From Diphasiastrum complanatum (lineage: Eukaryota; Streptophyta; Lycopodiopsida; Lycopodiales; Lycopodiaceae), in assembly GCA_029204225.1 (NCBI GenBank), contig CM055099.1:56422386-56486385 (forward strand): 64,000 nt of DNA. The letters are read 5' to 3'. How positions within the stretch are numbered: position 1 is the stretch's first letter; each line of letters starts with the position of its first letter. Below, in pieces: positions 17,462 to 29,085 of the stretch. Under the pieces are notes generated by a model. The model saw only the letters and a list, made by a program, of their open reading frames with translations, did not search any database and was not told where the DNA came from. Both the position numbers and the translations under genes were made by a program.

Positions 17462-18113
17462 GAATTTCTTCAAGCACTGCATGCGAATCCATGCGGTGCG
17501 TTGGTGTGAGAGAAACGCGGTTCTCTCACAAGTAATAGTCTCGCTTCACTAGCGGACAGTTGGATCTTCTGATCCTAGACACAAAGCTCTTCTCGCATGC
17601 AGACGGAGTTGTTGTCTGTAATTCATCTTTATTGCTTACTAACACCAGACTTTTGTGTATTACACACTGTGTATTCTATTTTTAATCTATATGTCAAGTA
17701 TAATCCAGTAAGTATGGTCTCTCTGTGTAAATCTAAGATTAGAGTGATTAAGCATCTACAACTAACCAGAGAATTACAAGAGTGGCAGATTAGCCACGAC
17801 CTATGGAGTATCTGCTGACGCCATGCCATCAGATCAAATTACTATAATTCTGGGTCCTTGCGTGATCTTTGGTGGTACTCCTTGGGGCGTGAGCGCTGAA
17901 CGAGTTTCGTTTGCCTCGTCTGCCTTCTTCCGTACTAGACTACGAAAGAATCTCGTTCGTGGATCTTTCATGTTCGTGAATCGTTCGTCTTCGTCTCTGT
18001 TGACTTTCGCGTTCGCAAAACTCTTCGTGTTTTGTGTCTCCAGATGTTCGAGTTCGTGAACATCTTCGTCAGGCGAAGGGCTGAAAGCTAGCAAGCCTTT
18101 GTAATCAGAAACA
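17462..18113 (-). repeat. Copia family-B LTR (3' side)
   Basis: Long similarity to 57352-57986 (for example GCATGCGAATCCATGCGGTGCG versus GCATGCAAATCCACGTAGTGCG, and ACTAGCGGACAGTTGGATC in both). On the minus strand it starts TGTTTCTGATTAC just after a GAGAGGGAGTTGAAG purine tract that follows the RNase H stop. The low-coordinate end is approximate. Confidence 0.65.
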
Positions 18114-19475
18114 TTTTGTTTCTTCAACTCCCTCTCAAAGCATGATACTTTATGATCCCGAGACTACTCCTTCAAAGAGTTCTTCTTTGTCTAGGGCCTT
18201 TGTGAAGATGTCAACAACCATGTCTTTTGTTCCTATGAAGGTGGTCTGCATCATCTTCTTTTCAATCAGATTCCTAATCAAGTGATACTTGATCACAATG
18301 TGCTTTGTTCTGGAATGGAACATGAGATCTTTCATCAAGTGTATTGTAGAGGTGTTGTCCATCTGCAAGACCAAAGGCTCATTCCTTGTTTTGCCCAATT
18401 CGTCTAGGAACTGCCTTAGCCAAATTATTTCGTTGGCCATCTTTGCTGCTGCTACATACTCTGCTTCAAAGGATGACTGGGCTACAACGGTCTGCTTCTT
18501 GCTGACCCAGAGAATTGCTGCTCCTGATGCGATGGTGCATCTTCTTGAGACTCTTTTACAATCGTCCTTGAGGGATGCCTAGCTAGCATCGCTGTAGGAA
18601 AGTATCCTGAGACGTGTACCACGACAATAACACAAGCCATAATCCCTCGTTAATTGGAGATATTGCAAAATTCGTTTTGGAATCTTTCAATGTGTTGAGC
18701 CTGGATTCGTACAGAATTGGCTCATCCTGAACACTGTGTAAGCAATATCAGGACGTGTGTTGTCTGCAAGGTACATTAGTGATCCTATCAGCTTCCTGTA
18801 AGGTGTGAGCTACATTTGTTCTCTCTCTACCTCAGTCCTTGGATAGTCATCATTCTTTAGCACCGTCCCTGCGAGCATTGGAGTGTTCGCTCCTTTGCAG
18901 TTCAGCATCCCAAAGTCCTCTAGGATCTTCTGGGTGTATCTGGACTGGTGAAGGTATAACTTACCTCCCTCATGGTTCCTTTTGATTTGTAAGCCTAGGT
19001 AACACCTGGCTTCTCCCAGATCCACTATCTCGAAATGTTTTGAGGTGTTTGTCTTCACCTCAACAATTAGCTGCTCACTCCTGCAAAGTATCAGAGTGTC
19101 GTCCACATATACAACCACTATGATGATCTGCCCATCTGTAATTTTGACATACACATTGGAGTCAACCAACAGAGGCTTGAATCCTAATGATTTCAGGGCT
19201 TGATCTTTTTTCTTGTACCATTGTTGGGCTAACTACTTCAGACCATAGATGCTTCTATGCATTCTGCATAACATAGTCAGGAAGTGAATTCGAGATGAAT
19301 CCTGGGGGTTGATCCATGTAGACCTCTTCATCTAATTCGCCATGTAAGAAGGCCGTCTTCTCGTCCACAGTGTGGATCCTGAGGTCATAACCTGCTGCAT
19401 ATGCAAATAACAGACATAGGGACAAATGTTTGACGACAGGAGAGAAGGTTTCAGATTAGTCAATACCGTATCTCT
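18114..19475 (-). pseudogene. Copia family-B reverse transcriptase-RNase H part (3' half of interrupted element)
   Basis: The minus strand shows VVVYVDDTLILCRSEQ (about 19085-19130), YLGLQIKRNHEGGKLYLHQS, then TPMLAGTVL, and RNase H to KYHLIRNLIEKKMMQTTF and DIFTKALDKEELF near 18180. Frame breaks occur near 18640-18800 and 19170-19300. The element continues at 25711 across the inserted full-length Copia: its RT motif KARLVAKGFSQR sits at the right junction, and TFSPVV-type sequence can be read at the left one. Confidence 0.85.
19471..19475. repeat. Target-site duplication, left copy (TCTCT)
   Basis: TCTCT directly before the 5' LTR and again at 25711-25715 directly after the 3' LTR. Confidence 0.95.
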
Positions 19476-20210
19476 TGTGAAGAATTGAAAAAGATTATCT
19501 ATGTTAGATATAGGGGTCTTATGTTTTTTACATCAAGCATCTAGGTGTAGGATGTTGATAGGAATAAATTTGGCATAGATGGCAAATTATGCATTTCCAC
19601 TTGTAATGTCACTATTGAGCCAAAATAGAGTAAGAGGCTAAACACTTGCTAATTAGAGTGCAGACAAGTGTAAATTTTTTGTTTGATGAATTCCAAGAGG
19701 TCCAATAGGATTTAGAGGTGGAACCTTGTGAGGTCCAATAGGAAATTGAGGTGTGCTTGAATATAGTCCAATAGAATTAAGAGGTGCATAGATCAATGAT
19801 CCAATAGGATCAAGAGGTGACAAAATATGGTCCAATCATAGTTAAGCATAGTGGTAGCTCGTGGACCTACTAGTATCATTGCACTCCTCATTTTGAAGTC
19901 AATTGATTTGGTGATTTCATGGATTTTGTGAGTTATTGAATTTCTAGCTTTCTCTCTCTACCCGAGAGCTCATGATGTATTTTCTCTCTCTACCCAAGGA
20001 GAGCAGCTTGTTTTTACTTAGATTATTTTTTGAATACTTCCCACATGTGTGAGTGAGAGTTGGAAGTGATTGAATGCATGTAGTAGTGTGTTTTTGCCAT
20101 AGGATTCAAGATTGATCTTGGTGCATCTAGTCTTGATCTTGGTTTCATCTACACACCTTAGGAGATCACAAGTACATGTAGTGGACAGCCCACATGTGTG
20201 AAATTCAACA
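19476..20210 (+). repeat. 5' LTR of the full-length Copia (735 bp)
   Basis: It begins TGTGAAGAATTG, ends AAATTCAACA, and is followed immediately by the PBS. Short TCCAATAG(G/A) words recur about every 30-40 bp at 19700-19840. It should hold the element's promoter and polyadenylation signals, but I cannot fix a transcription start. Confidence 0.96.
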
Positions 20211-20222
20211 TGGTATCAGAGC
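20211..20222 (+). other. Primer-binding site
   Basis: TGGTATCAGAGC, complementary to the 3' end of initiator tRNA-Met as in most plant Copia elements, directly after the LTR CA. Confidence 0.93.
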
Positions 20223-20967
20223 CTACCTAAGGTTACCATGCATTTTGATCCATCTAAGTGAAAAAAAATTTCATCAATCTTGGCTAGAAGTTGTCAAGGC
20301 CCATTTTCCTAGCTATCTTGTTCAATCTTGGATCAAAAGAGATCAAAAGGACATTGATTGGGTCTGACTTGGTACTGTACGAAATCAGGTGCTCAGACAC
20401 GTGTGAGGAACATCCAATTTCAGTTTGGAAGTTCTCTCTCATGTTTGATCCATTTATCTTGCTTGATAGCTTGTTTTGAAGCTATTTTTGTCTAGTTTCT
20501 GTTGCAATCAGTTTCATTCCATTTGGTTAAGCCAATCAAAAGTTATAAGCTTTTGAAGAGGGTTAGGTAGGGCACCTAGACCTGGGTGGACACATTTGGT
20601 TTGGTCAAGAGATTGCTTGGTTGATCCAAAATCATAGTTGTATGCTTGCCAATCTCATCTATATGTGATCTAGGCACTGTTTTGAGATCTTAGCCATTTT
20701 GTTTCATGCAATATCATTGTATTTGAGTCAAATTTGGTTTCTTAGTGTATTTCACACGTGCTAAGAGTGTTAGATCCTAACTTTGCCTATACTCCATCAT
20801 TTGATGTGAAATAGATCTTGTTTTAGAGAGATTTGAAAAGCTAGTGAGAATCAATTCACAAATTGTTGCAAGATCTTTCATAGGAGGAGATAGTACTCAA
20901 TTATTGGATCCTATTGAAAGTGTGTAACAACATTTATTGTTCATCATTTGAGTTTTCTTCACTTCAA

Positions 20968-23900
20968 ATGTCTTCAATGGGTTCATCCTTGTTGGAACCA
21001 AGTGAAAGTTTGACCACTTCAAATTATTCAATTTGGAAAATGAGGATGGAGTCCATCTTGATCCTTCAAGACGTGATGGACATAGTTCTTGGCCTTGAAG
21101 AAGAACCACAAGTTCTTCAAGAGGTTCAAAAATACAAAAAGAGAGCGGATGGCTCTCCACTACATTAAGATGAATGTCTCTAATAAGATATTGAGGGAGA
21201 TAGGTACTTGTACAACAGCCAAAGAAGCTTGGGATTGTCTCAAGACTATCTATGAGGCTAAGAATACCTCTAGGCTTCTCACTCTTAGGAATCAAATCTT
21301 TCAAAGTAGCCAAAAGAGTGATGAGAGTGCATCTAGTTATGTTTTGAGAGTAAAAGATATTCATAGAGAGCTTGCTTGCATTGGTGATTCCATCAATCAA
21401 AATGAGCTAGTTCAAGTCATTCTCAATGGCTTGAGAAGTGAATTTGATAACCTTGTCCAATCCTATGCCATTAAGGAGGAGCTACCAAGTTTGGAGGCTC
21501 TCCAAAGTGTGCTAATTTCAGAAGAATCAAGACAAGAGTACAAGCTCTTGAGGATGGACAAGCTTTCTCTCACTCATAATGATGGCAAAGCTCTCTTTGC
21601 CAAGGATAAGCACAAAGAGAGGAGCAAGAACCAACATCAACAATCCTCAAGCAAGTACAAAGTCAAATCCAAAGACAAAGATGAGGAGGAAGATGATTCC
21701 TCTAATGCTTCATCATCCAAGCTCAAGAAGAAGAAGAAGATCAAGTGCTTTTATTGTGGCAAGAAAGGTCATTATGCCACCAATTGCTTCAAAAAGAATA
21801 ATCAACTCAAGCAAGCCAATATTACCAATGAGAAGGAAGACACTATTGCAAGTGATGGAGAGGGATCTCTTATGGTCTCTAGTTTCTCATCTACTCCTTT
21901 CAAGAAGGACGGCCTATGGTATATTGATAGTGGAGCCTCTTCACATATGTGTAGCTCCAAGGACTCTTTCTCTTATATTGCACCTTATGATGGAGTCAAG
22001 AAATCAATATACACTGCAAATGATTTTGAATGTCCTATTGAAGGCATAGGGAACATTCCCTTGAAGCTTGCATCCTCTAAAATTCTTTCTCTCTCTAGAG
22101 TTCTTTATGTACCTAAGCTTACCAAGAATCTTATTAGTGTTGGCCAATTGCTTGATAATGGCCTTGACGTAAAATTCAATGTTGATACTTGCACTATCAA
22201 GAAGAATGATGAGATACTTGCTTTAGGATCTAGATTTGGTGGCATCTATAAACTAGATCCAAATGAGTATGTGAATGCTTGTAATGTTGCTCTTGTGAAC
22301 AAGCTCTCTATGGAGGAATTATGGCATAGGAGGTTTGGACATCCCAACTACAAATCCATGCTCTCTATGATCAAAGAATCCAAAGCTATTGGCTTGCCAA
22401 AGTCATTCTCCGAGAAGATCAAGCCTTGTGAGGCTTGTGCTATTGCTAAATCTCACAAAAAGCCATTTACAAGATCTTCTATCAAAAGCAAGCATCCTTT
22501 GGAGTTAATCCACTCGGATGTGCATTTCTCATCAACTACAAGCAAGGGAGGAGCCACTTGTTTTGTTACTTTCATTGATGATTACACAAGATTCACTTGG
22601 ATATATCTTCTTGCTTCAAAATCTATGGTGTTTGACCATTTCCTTATTTTCAAAGCTTATGTAGAGAAGCAATTCTCATTCAAGATTAAAGCTCTTAGAA
22701 GTGATGGAGGTGGTGAATATATCTCCAATAAATTTCAAGATTTTTGTGAGCTTGAAGGCATTAAAAGAGAGTTTTCTTGTGCCTACTCTCCATCTCAAAA
22801 TGGAGTGGCCGAGAGAAAGAATAGATCTCTATGTGAATGTGCAAAATCTATGAGAATTGGAGCATCTTTGCCCAAAGATTTTTGGGGAGAAGCCATTAAT
22901 TGTGCAAATTATCTTTGCAATAGGCTCCCACATATAGCTCTTGGAGGAAAGTCACCATATGAAATCTTATTTTTGAAGAAGCCTAAGGTTGATCACCTTA
23001 GAGTTTTTGGATGCTTATGCTTTGTCCATATTCCCTTGGAAACAAGGAAGAAGGAAGACCCTAGTGCATGCAAAGGGATCATGGTTGGATACTCATCCAC
23101 CAAGAAGGCCTATAGAGTCTTTATACTCACTACTTCTCAAGTTATTGAAAGTAGAGATGTTGTCTTTCATGAAGATCAACACTCATCATTTGAAGAGGCC
23201 GAGATCAAGAAATCTATGGATGCATCATCAATTATTGATTTTGAAGACAATCATGATGTGATGGGGTCAAGATTTGAAGAAGACTCTCCTCGGATTTTTT
23301 CAACAAGAAGATCCATGAGAGATAGATCCGAGCCTAAGAGGCTCTCATATGTTGACAAAGGCAAACAAGTGGATCTTGATTCCACTAATTATGTTTTTTA
23401 TGTCTCTCATGAAGAGCCAAAGAATGTACAAGAGGCACTCAATACCAAGGAGTGGTATGATGCCATGAAGCAAGAGTATGATGCATTGATCACCAACAAT
23501 ACTTGGGAGCTTGTGGATCCTCCATCCAACAAGCATGTGATTGGTTGCAAGTGGGTATTTCGGATCAAGTTCAATCATGATGGCACCATCAATAAGCATA
23601 AAGCAAGATTATGTGCCAAAGGATTTGCTCAAATCCATGGTCTTGATTATGAGGAGACCTTTGCACCCGTTGCAAAGATGGTGACAATAAGAATTCTTAT
23701 TTCTCTTGCTTGTTTTTTCAAGTGGAAGGTGTTCCAATTAGATGTATCCAATGCTTTTCTAAATGGTTATCTTGAGGAGGAGATCTATATGGAACAACTT
23801 CAAGGATTCATCAAGGATGAGTCCAAAGTGTGCTTGCTCTTCAAAAGTCTTTATGGACTCAAGCAAGCACCAAGATCATGGTATTCAAGACTTAACTCTT

Positions 23901-24955
23901 TTCTTATCTCACTAGGATTTACTCTTAGTGACTATGATCCTTCCATGTATCTAAAGTTTGTTGATAGCAATATTGTCATTCTTCTAATTTATGTTGATGA
24001 CATTATTCTTTGTGGAAGTTGTATCAAGCTAGTTGATGAAACCAAGCTAGCACTTGGATGTGAGTTTAAAATGCAAGATCTAGGAGAGATACATTACATC
24101 CTAGGCCTAGAAATTGATTTTTATGAAAATCATGTCTTTATATGCCAATCTAGATATGCTCACTCTATGTTGAAAAAATTCCATATGGAAAATTCTAAGA
24201 GCATAGATACTCCAATGGTGCAAATTGTAAAAGATCCTAATAAAGGTGATGAAAGATCCTTTGAGTACATCACACTTTTTAGGAGTCTTGTAGGCTCCTT
24301 GATTTGGCTTACCATTACTAGGCCCGATCTTAGTTTTTGTGTGCACAAATTGAGTCAATTTATGCAAGATCCTAAGATCCATCATTGGAAGATGGCCAAG
24401 AGGATTCTAAGATATGTATCTTCATCTTGTGATTATGGTCTACTTTATAAAAGTGAAGATCTATCCATTATTGGCTACTCGGATTCGGACTTTGCAAGTG
24501 ATAAGATGGATCGAAAGTCTATTAGTGCATACACTATCTTTCTTGGAGGCAATATAATATCTTGGCTTTCCAAAAAGCAAGATACTATATCTCTCTCTTC
24601 ATGTGAGGCCGAGTACAAAGCACTCACTACAACTACCAAAGAAGTGCTTTGGATCAAGAGGTTATTAATGGAACTAAAGTGCATCAAGGAGGATGATCTA
24701 CCAATGATCAAGTGTGATAACATCTCGGCCCAAGCTCTTGCAAATAGTCCCATATTTCATGCAAGAAGCAAGCACATAGAAGTGGCACACCATTTTGTGA
24801 GAGAAAAGCTTATTGGAGGAGAAATCTATTTGGAGCATGTCAACTCGTCCTCTTGTATTGCCGATCTACTCACCAAGCCTTTGAGCAAAAGTGCTTTCAT
24901 CAAGCATAGATCTAATCTTGGAGTTATATCAAGATCAATGCTCAAATCTTCATAG
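20968..24955 (+). pseudogene. Copia gag-pol polyprotein with a frameshift in gag
   Basis: The ATG at 20968 starts Gag (MSSMGSSLLEPSESLTTSNY). About 2 nt are missing near 21147 relative to the related Gag at 62779, which moves reading into another frame. That frame is open from 21089 to the stop at 24955 (1288 codons). Domains in order: Gag UBN2 type; zinc knuckle CFYCGKKGHYATNC (21746-21787); protease DSGASSH (21926-21946); GAG-pre-integrase LWHRRFGHPNY..CEACAIAKS; integrase with the catalytic triad at codons 22517 (HSD), 22703 (RSDGGGEY) and 22811 (AERKNRS), the last two 35 residues apart; reverse transcriptase LIYVDDIILCG (YVDD at 23990-24001); RNase H SDSDFASD..LSSCEAEYKAL to DLLTKPLSKSAFI. 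All recognised catalytic residues remain. Antisense frames here are shadows. Confidence 0.93.
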
Positions 24956-24963
24956 ATAATTTT

Positions 24964-24973
24964 TTAGGAGGAG
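24964..24973 (+). other. Polypurine tract
   Basis: TTAGGAGGAG immediately before the TG of the 3' LTR and 9 bases after the polyprotein stop; it primes plus-strand DNA synthesis. Confidence 0.8.
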
Positions 24974-25710
24974 TGTGAAGAATTGAAAAAAATTATCTAT
25001 GTTAGATATAGGGGTCTTATGTTTTTTACATCAAGCATCTAGGTGTAGGATGTTGATAGGAATAAATTTGGCATAGATGGCAAATTATGCATTTCCACTT
25101 GTAATGCCACTATTGAGCCAAAATAGAGTAAGAGGCTAAACACTTGCTAATTAGAGTGTAGACAAGTGTAAAGTTTTTGTTTGATGAATTCCAAGAGGTC
25201 CAATAGGATTTAGAGGTGGAACCTTGTGAGGTCCAATAGGAAATTGAGGTGTGCTTGAATATAGTCCAATAGAATTAAGAGGTGCATAGATCAATGATCC
25301 AATAGGATCAAGAGGTGACAAAATATGGTCCAATCATAGTTAAGCATAGTGGTAGCTCGTGGACCTACTAGTATCATTGTACTCCTCATTTTGAAGTCAA
25401 TTGATTTGGTGATTTCATGGATTTTGTGAGTTATTGAATTTCTAGCTTTCTCTCTCTACTCGAGAGCTCATGATGCATTTTCTCTCTCTACTCGAGGAGA
25501 GCAGCTTGTTTTTACTTAGATTATTTTTTGAATACTTCCCACACGTGTGAGTGAGAGTTGGAAGTGATTGAATGCATGTAGTAGTGTGTTTTTGCCATAG
25601 GATTCAAGATTGATCTTGAATCTCAATCTAGTCTTGATCTTGGTGCATCTACACACCTTAGGAGATCACAAGTACATGTAGTGGACAGTCCACACGTGTG
25701 AAATTCAACA
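24974..25710 (+). repeat. 3' LTR of the full-length Copia (737 bp)
   Basis: TGTGAAG..TTCAACA, followed by the TCTCT target duplication. It carries CACACGTGTG at 25540-25549 and 25691-25700, where the 5' LTR reads CACATGTGTG. Confidence 0.96.
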
Positions 25711-25715
25711 TCTCT
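25711..25715. repeat. Target-site duplication, right copy (TCTCT)
   Basis: Matches 19471-19475; the host reading frame of the family-B RT resumes here. Confidence 0.95.
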
Positions 25716-26790
25716 GAGAGAAACCCTTCGCTACCAGTCTTGCCTTGTATTTCGACACATTCCCGTCTGGTCTGCATTTGAGCTTGAAGACCCATTTGCA
25801 TTTGACAGTCTTGCGCTTATGCGGTAATGGCTCCAACGTCCATACATGGTTCTTCCTCATGGACTCCATCTCTTCGTTCATGGCTTGGATCCATCTGTCC
25901 TTTTCTGGACTTTCAATCGCCTCCTCGAATGTCTGTGGTTCGTCACTGAACCCGCAAAATTCTTCTGATGTGGAAGCTGAGCTACTTGGCACATATCTTG
26001 TTGGCGCTCTTTGTGGTCTTGTCAACCTTATGGGAGATCCTCCTAGAACAGCTATGCCTTTGCCCTTGTCTGCTCTGCTCAGTCCGGAACCGTCTTGGTT
26101 TACAAGAACTGTGGTGGCAGGTTGCCTCTCGAATCTTTCTTTGTCAGATTCGTCGCTCGAATGAGAGACGACTCAAAAAATTTTGTTTTCTTGTTCATCT
26201 GCTGCTCCCTCTGTCACTGGCGGCAACTCATAGTACTGTCTCTCCAGAACTTCATAGCCTGACAGGATTGTTGGCCATAGTCCTGCTCTCTTCAAATTTG
26301 ACATCCCTCACTGTTTTCACAGTGTTCGTGTCTGGCATGTAGACTCTATAGTATGACGAATTGTTGTCATAACCTACCTGAAATCCTTGCTCGGCTTTCT
26401 CATCAAGCTTCTTTTGAAGCTTATCAGGAATATGTGCATATGCTGCACAACCAAAGATTCTGACGTGAGACAAGTTGGGCTTTCTACCCCACCATAGCTC
26501 ATGTGGTGTCATGTGAGGAACACCAGACTTGCCTGTCTTGTTCTAGATGTATGCGGCTGTAGCTACTGCTTCAACCCACAGTGCCCTTGGAGCCTTTGAG
26601 TATGCCATCATGCATCTGGCTGCTTTCATTAGGGTCCTATTCTTTCGTTTAGCAACACCATTGTGTTGCGGTGTGTAGGCTGCAGTTCTTCTGTGAATGA
26701 TACCACGATCATTGCATAAGTCAGTGAAGCGATTCGAGATATATTCGCCACCTCGATCTGTTCTGATCTGCTTCACCTTGCTTCATGTAC
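25716..26790 (-). pseudogene. Copia family-B integrase to RT start (5' half of interrupted element)
   Basis: The minus strand has the integrase core IRTDRGGEYISNRF and YTPQHNGVAKRKNRTLMKAA (26776-26543), then the integrase C-terminus HVRIFGCAAYAHIPDKLQKK (26512-26252). A hinge with stops follows, and then RT start KCKWVFKLKCRPDGNVSKYK and VAKGFSQR up to the insertion at 25711. The third catalytic residue, normally Glu in N-G-V-A-E-R-K, is Lys here, so this integrase would be inactive even without the stops. Gag and protease are missing; the element is cut at about 26790. Confidence 0.87.
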
Positions 26791-27662
26791 ATCTCTCAGC
26801 CCAATTCACATATTCTGTGAATTTATCGAGTGCTTCAGATTTATTCTGAATAAAAGCTAGTTATGTGTACAAGTATAATCTTCTAGGCAAGACAAATTTT
26901 CAAAAAAAGAAGAGGCAAGAAGTATTTCTGGAAGATGGCCAAAACAACAATATATTGCAATAATAAAAGGTCCAAGAGTATATTTTCATATAATGCATTG
27001 GAAGTAGTGTGATTGCAATAAGATACTCATTCATAGGTATATGTGTCTTTCATCATTATCTTATGACACTAGGGAATCTACATATTATCCAGATCAATGA
27101 CATCGATATTTTCAAAGTTGTGGAAAAGACTCAATATAACTCTGATGTGGCAACAATCAAATATCTCAAGCTATATAGGACTTATAAAATTTTTAAAAGA
27201 TTAAATTAAAAACTTTGTGAAGTCAAACATTGATAATTGTTTAATTGTACTCTGTTGCCAAAAAAACATAGTAGAAAGACTTTACAAAAGCAACTTGTCA
27301 CAAATTGAAATAGATTAAGTTTAAAGTTCAGCTCTGTTATACAACTCAAGAAAATAACACGCACTTAAAACTTGGAGGCATTACTTTTATGGTAGTCAAT
27401 TTATAGTGTATATAGATCGCCAACCTTTGAAGTACTTTTGCAATCAACACGATATGAGAGGTTGTAAAGCTCGTTGGGCTGAGTTTATGCAATAATTTGA
27501 TCATGAAATCTGATATGTCAAAGGCAGTTTTAACCAAGTTATAGTTGCTCTTAGTTAGATAGGTGAAGTAAATGAACTTTCATTCATCCAATTTCCACAT
27601 ATCTATATGTTTCATTGAGACGAAAGTGGTAAATAGATTCTCATTTTGGTTGCATTTGGAAA
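26791..27662. other. No recognisable gene
   Basis: AT-rich sequence with stops in all frames between the Copia and Gypsy remnants. Confidence 0.6.
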
Positions 27663-29085
27663 ATGGTTGAGATTGGAAAAAATGAGAATGGAATAGAGAT
27701 TAATTCACAGGGATCTCAAGTTCTTAAGAAAGATAAGAAGATTGTGGAACAGTTCGCCATTCGAAGTTGTTTGCTATTTCGAAAAGATTGTGTACCAGGG
27801 GATGATGAGTTAAAGAAAATAATTCTTTATGAATGTCATGACGTGCCCTGTCCAGGTCATCCAGGTATACATAGGACTTTGGACTTGGTCAGAGGAGAGT
27901 TTTATTGGCAAAAACTCAAGCAATCTGTTGAGTCTTATGTGTTTAAGTGGAAACCATATCAGCTAGCCAAAGCAAAATGCTTAAAGGCTGGAGGGTTGTT
28001 ACATGCCTTATATATCTCTCAAAAAAGATGGAAAAGCATATCTATGGATTTTTTAGTTAGACTTCCAAAGATCCAACGTCAAAATGATTTTATTGGGTTG
28101 TAGTGGACATTTTAACTAATTTAGCTACGTTCATACCAGTAAAGTCAACTGCAAAGGCTTTAGATTTAGCCCAGATCTTTGTTGACATATTATTTTAGGC
28201 TTTATGGACTGCCAAGTGATATTGTTATCGATAGAGATCCTAAATTTACAAGTCACTTTTGGTCAAATGTATTCCATAAGCTTGAGACCTCGCTTATTTT
28301 TAGTTATAATGATCATCTTGAATCATATGGATACGGAAAGAACTAATTAGACTAAGGAGGATATGTTGAGGACTTATGTGTCTCAAAGACAATCTTAGTG
28401 AGAGGACTACATTCCTTTAATTGAGTTTGCTTACAATAGTAAAAAACATTCTGCTACATGTTATAGTCCGTTTATGCTAACATACGGTTTTCAACCTAGA
28501 TCTCCGGTAAATGTGGAGACGAAGTCTGTTAAGATCCAGAAAGTTGCAAATTTCCTGCATAATATGCAAGAAATGTTGCAAGTGGCACGTGATAGTATCC
28601 GTAGTGCTCAAGACAAAGCTAAACACTATGCCAATCTTAAGAGATCTCCCAGAGATTTTAAAGTTGATAATTGGGTATATCTTAGAATTCCAAAAAATTA
28701 TAGGACTATGCATATTGGGAAGCATTATAAGTTGTCTACCAGATATTGTGGACTGTTTCGGGTTATAAAAAAAGTTCTTTAGCTTACGAACTTGATCTTC
28801 AGGATAAGTCGACTGCTCATCCAATGTTTCATATAGGCTGGTTAAAATAAAGTTTCATGAAGGTGATATAGTTGGATATGATGAGGATATTACCCATTTG
28901 GAGGATTTATCGCTTAGTGTACCTTTGGAACCTGAAAGAGTGCTCAAAACCAGAGATAAACAAGTGAGGAATCGTTCTATCTCTAACTGCTTGATTAGGT
29001 GGAGGGGTGAATTGGGTTGAAAGCATAAAGAAGAACTTCCCTAGTTTCTACTTATGAGGACAAAAGTAGTTCGAGGGGGGAAGAA
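27663..29085 (+). pseudogene. Ty3/Gypsy chromovirus-type integrase remnant
   Basis: An open stretch at 27663-28103 carries the integrase zinc finger region (CHDVPCPGHPGIHRTLDLV, FYWQKLKQSVESYV) and SMDFLVRLP. Frame-shifted pieces follow: RLYGLPSDIVIDRDPKF and FHKLETSLIFS at about 28200-28310, then MLTYGFQPRSPVN, DKAKHYANLKR and the C-terminal domain to HPMFHIGWLK (28474-28850). A chromodomain-like tail PLEPERVLKTRDKQVRNRSI..IRWRG lies at about 28920-29010. A purine tract GAGGGGGGAAGAA (29073-29085) leads into an LTR start. RT and RNase H are absent. Several stops and shifts make it non-functional. Confidence 0.82.

Larger units (their letters stand above)
19476..25710 (+). mobile_element. Nearly complete Ty1/Copia retrotransposon, 6235 bp
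   Basis: LTR (19476-20210), PBS, leader, one gag-pol frame, PPT and LTR (24974-25710), flanked by TCTCT on both sides. The order protease-integrase-RT-RNase H is Copia-type. Both LTRs start TGTGAAG and end TTCAACA. By eye they differ by about a dozen substitutions plus one short rearranged patch, so the insertion is fairly young. It sits inside the RT gene of the minus-strand family-B Copia. A solo LTR of the same family lies at 61561-62296. The 2-nt gag frameshift probably makes this copy non-autonomous. Confidence 0.97.

Noticed and set aside
19653-19835. 60-codon minus-strand frame repeated at 25151 and 61738
   Set aside because: It recurs only because the LTR recurs. The TCCAATAGG-type internal repeats of the LTR give the apparent Pro/Gly pattern.
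20897-21400. 167-codon minus-strand frame
   Set aside because: It is antisense to the Copia Gag and has no domain; a shadow.
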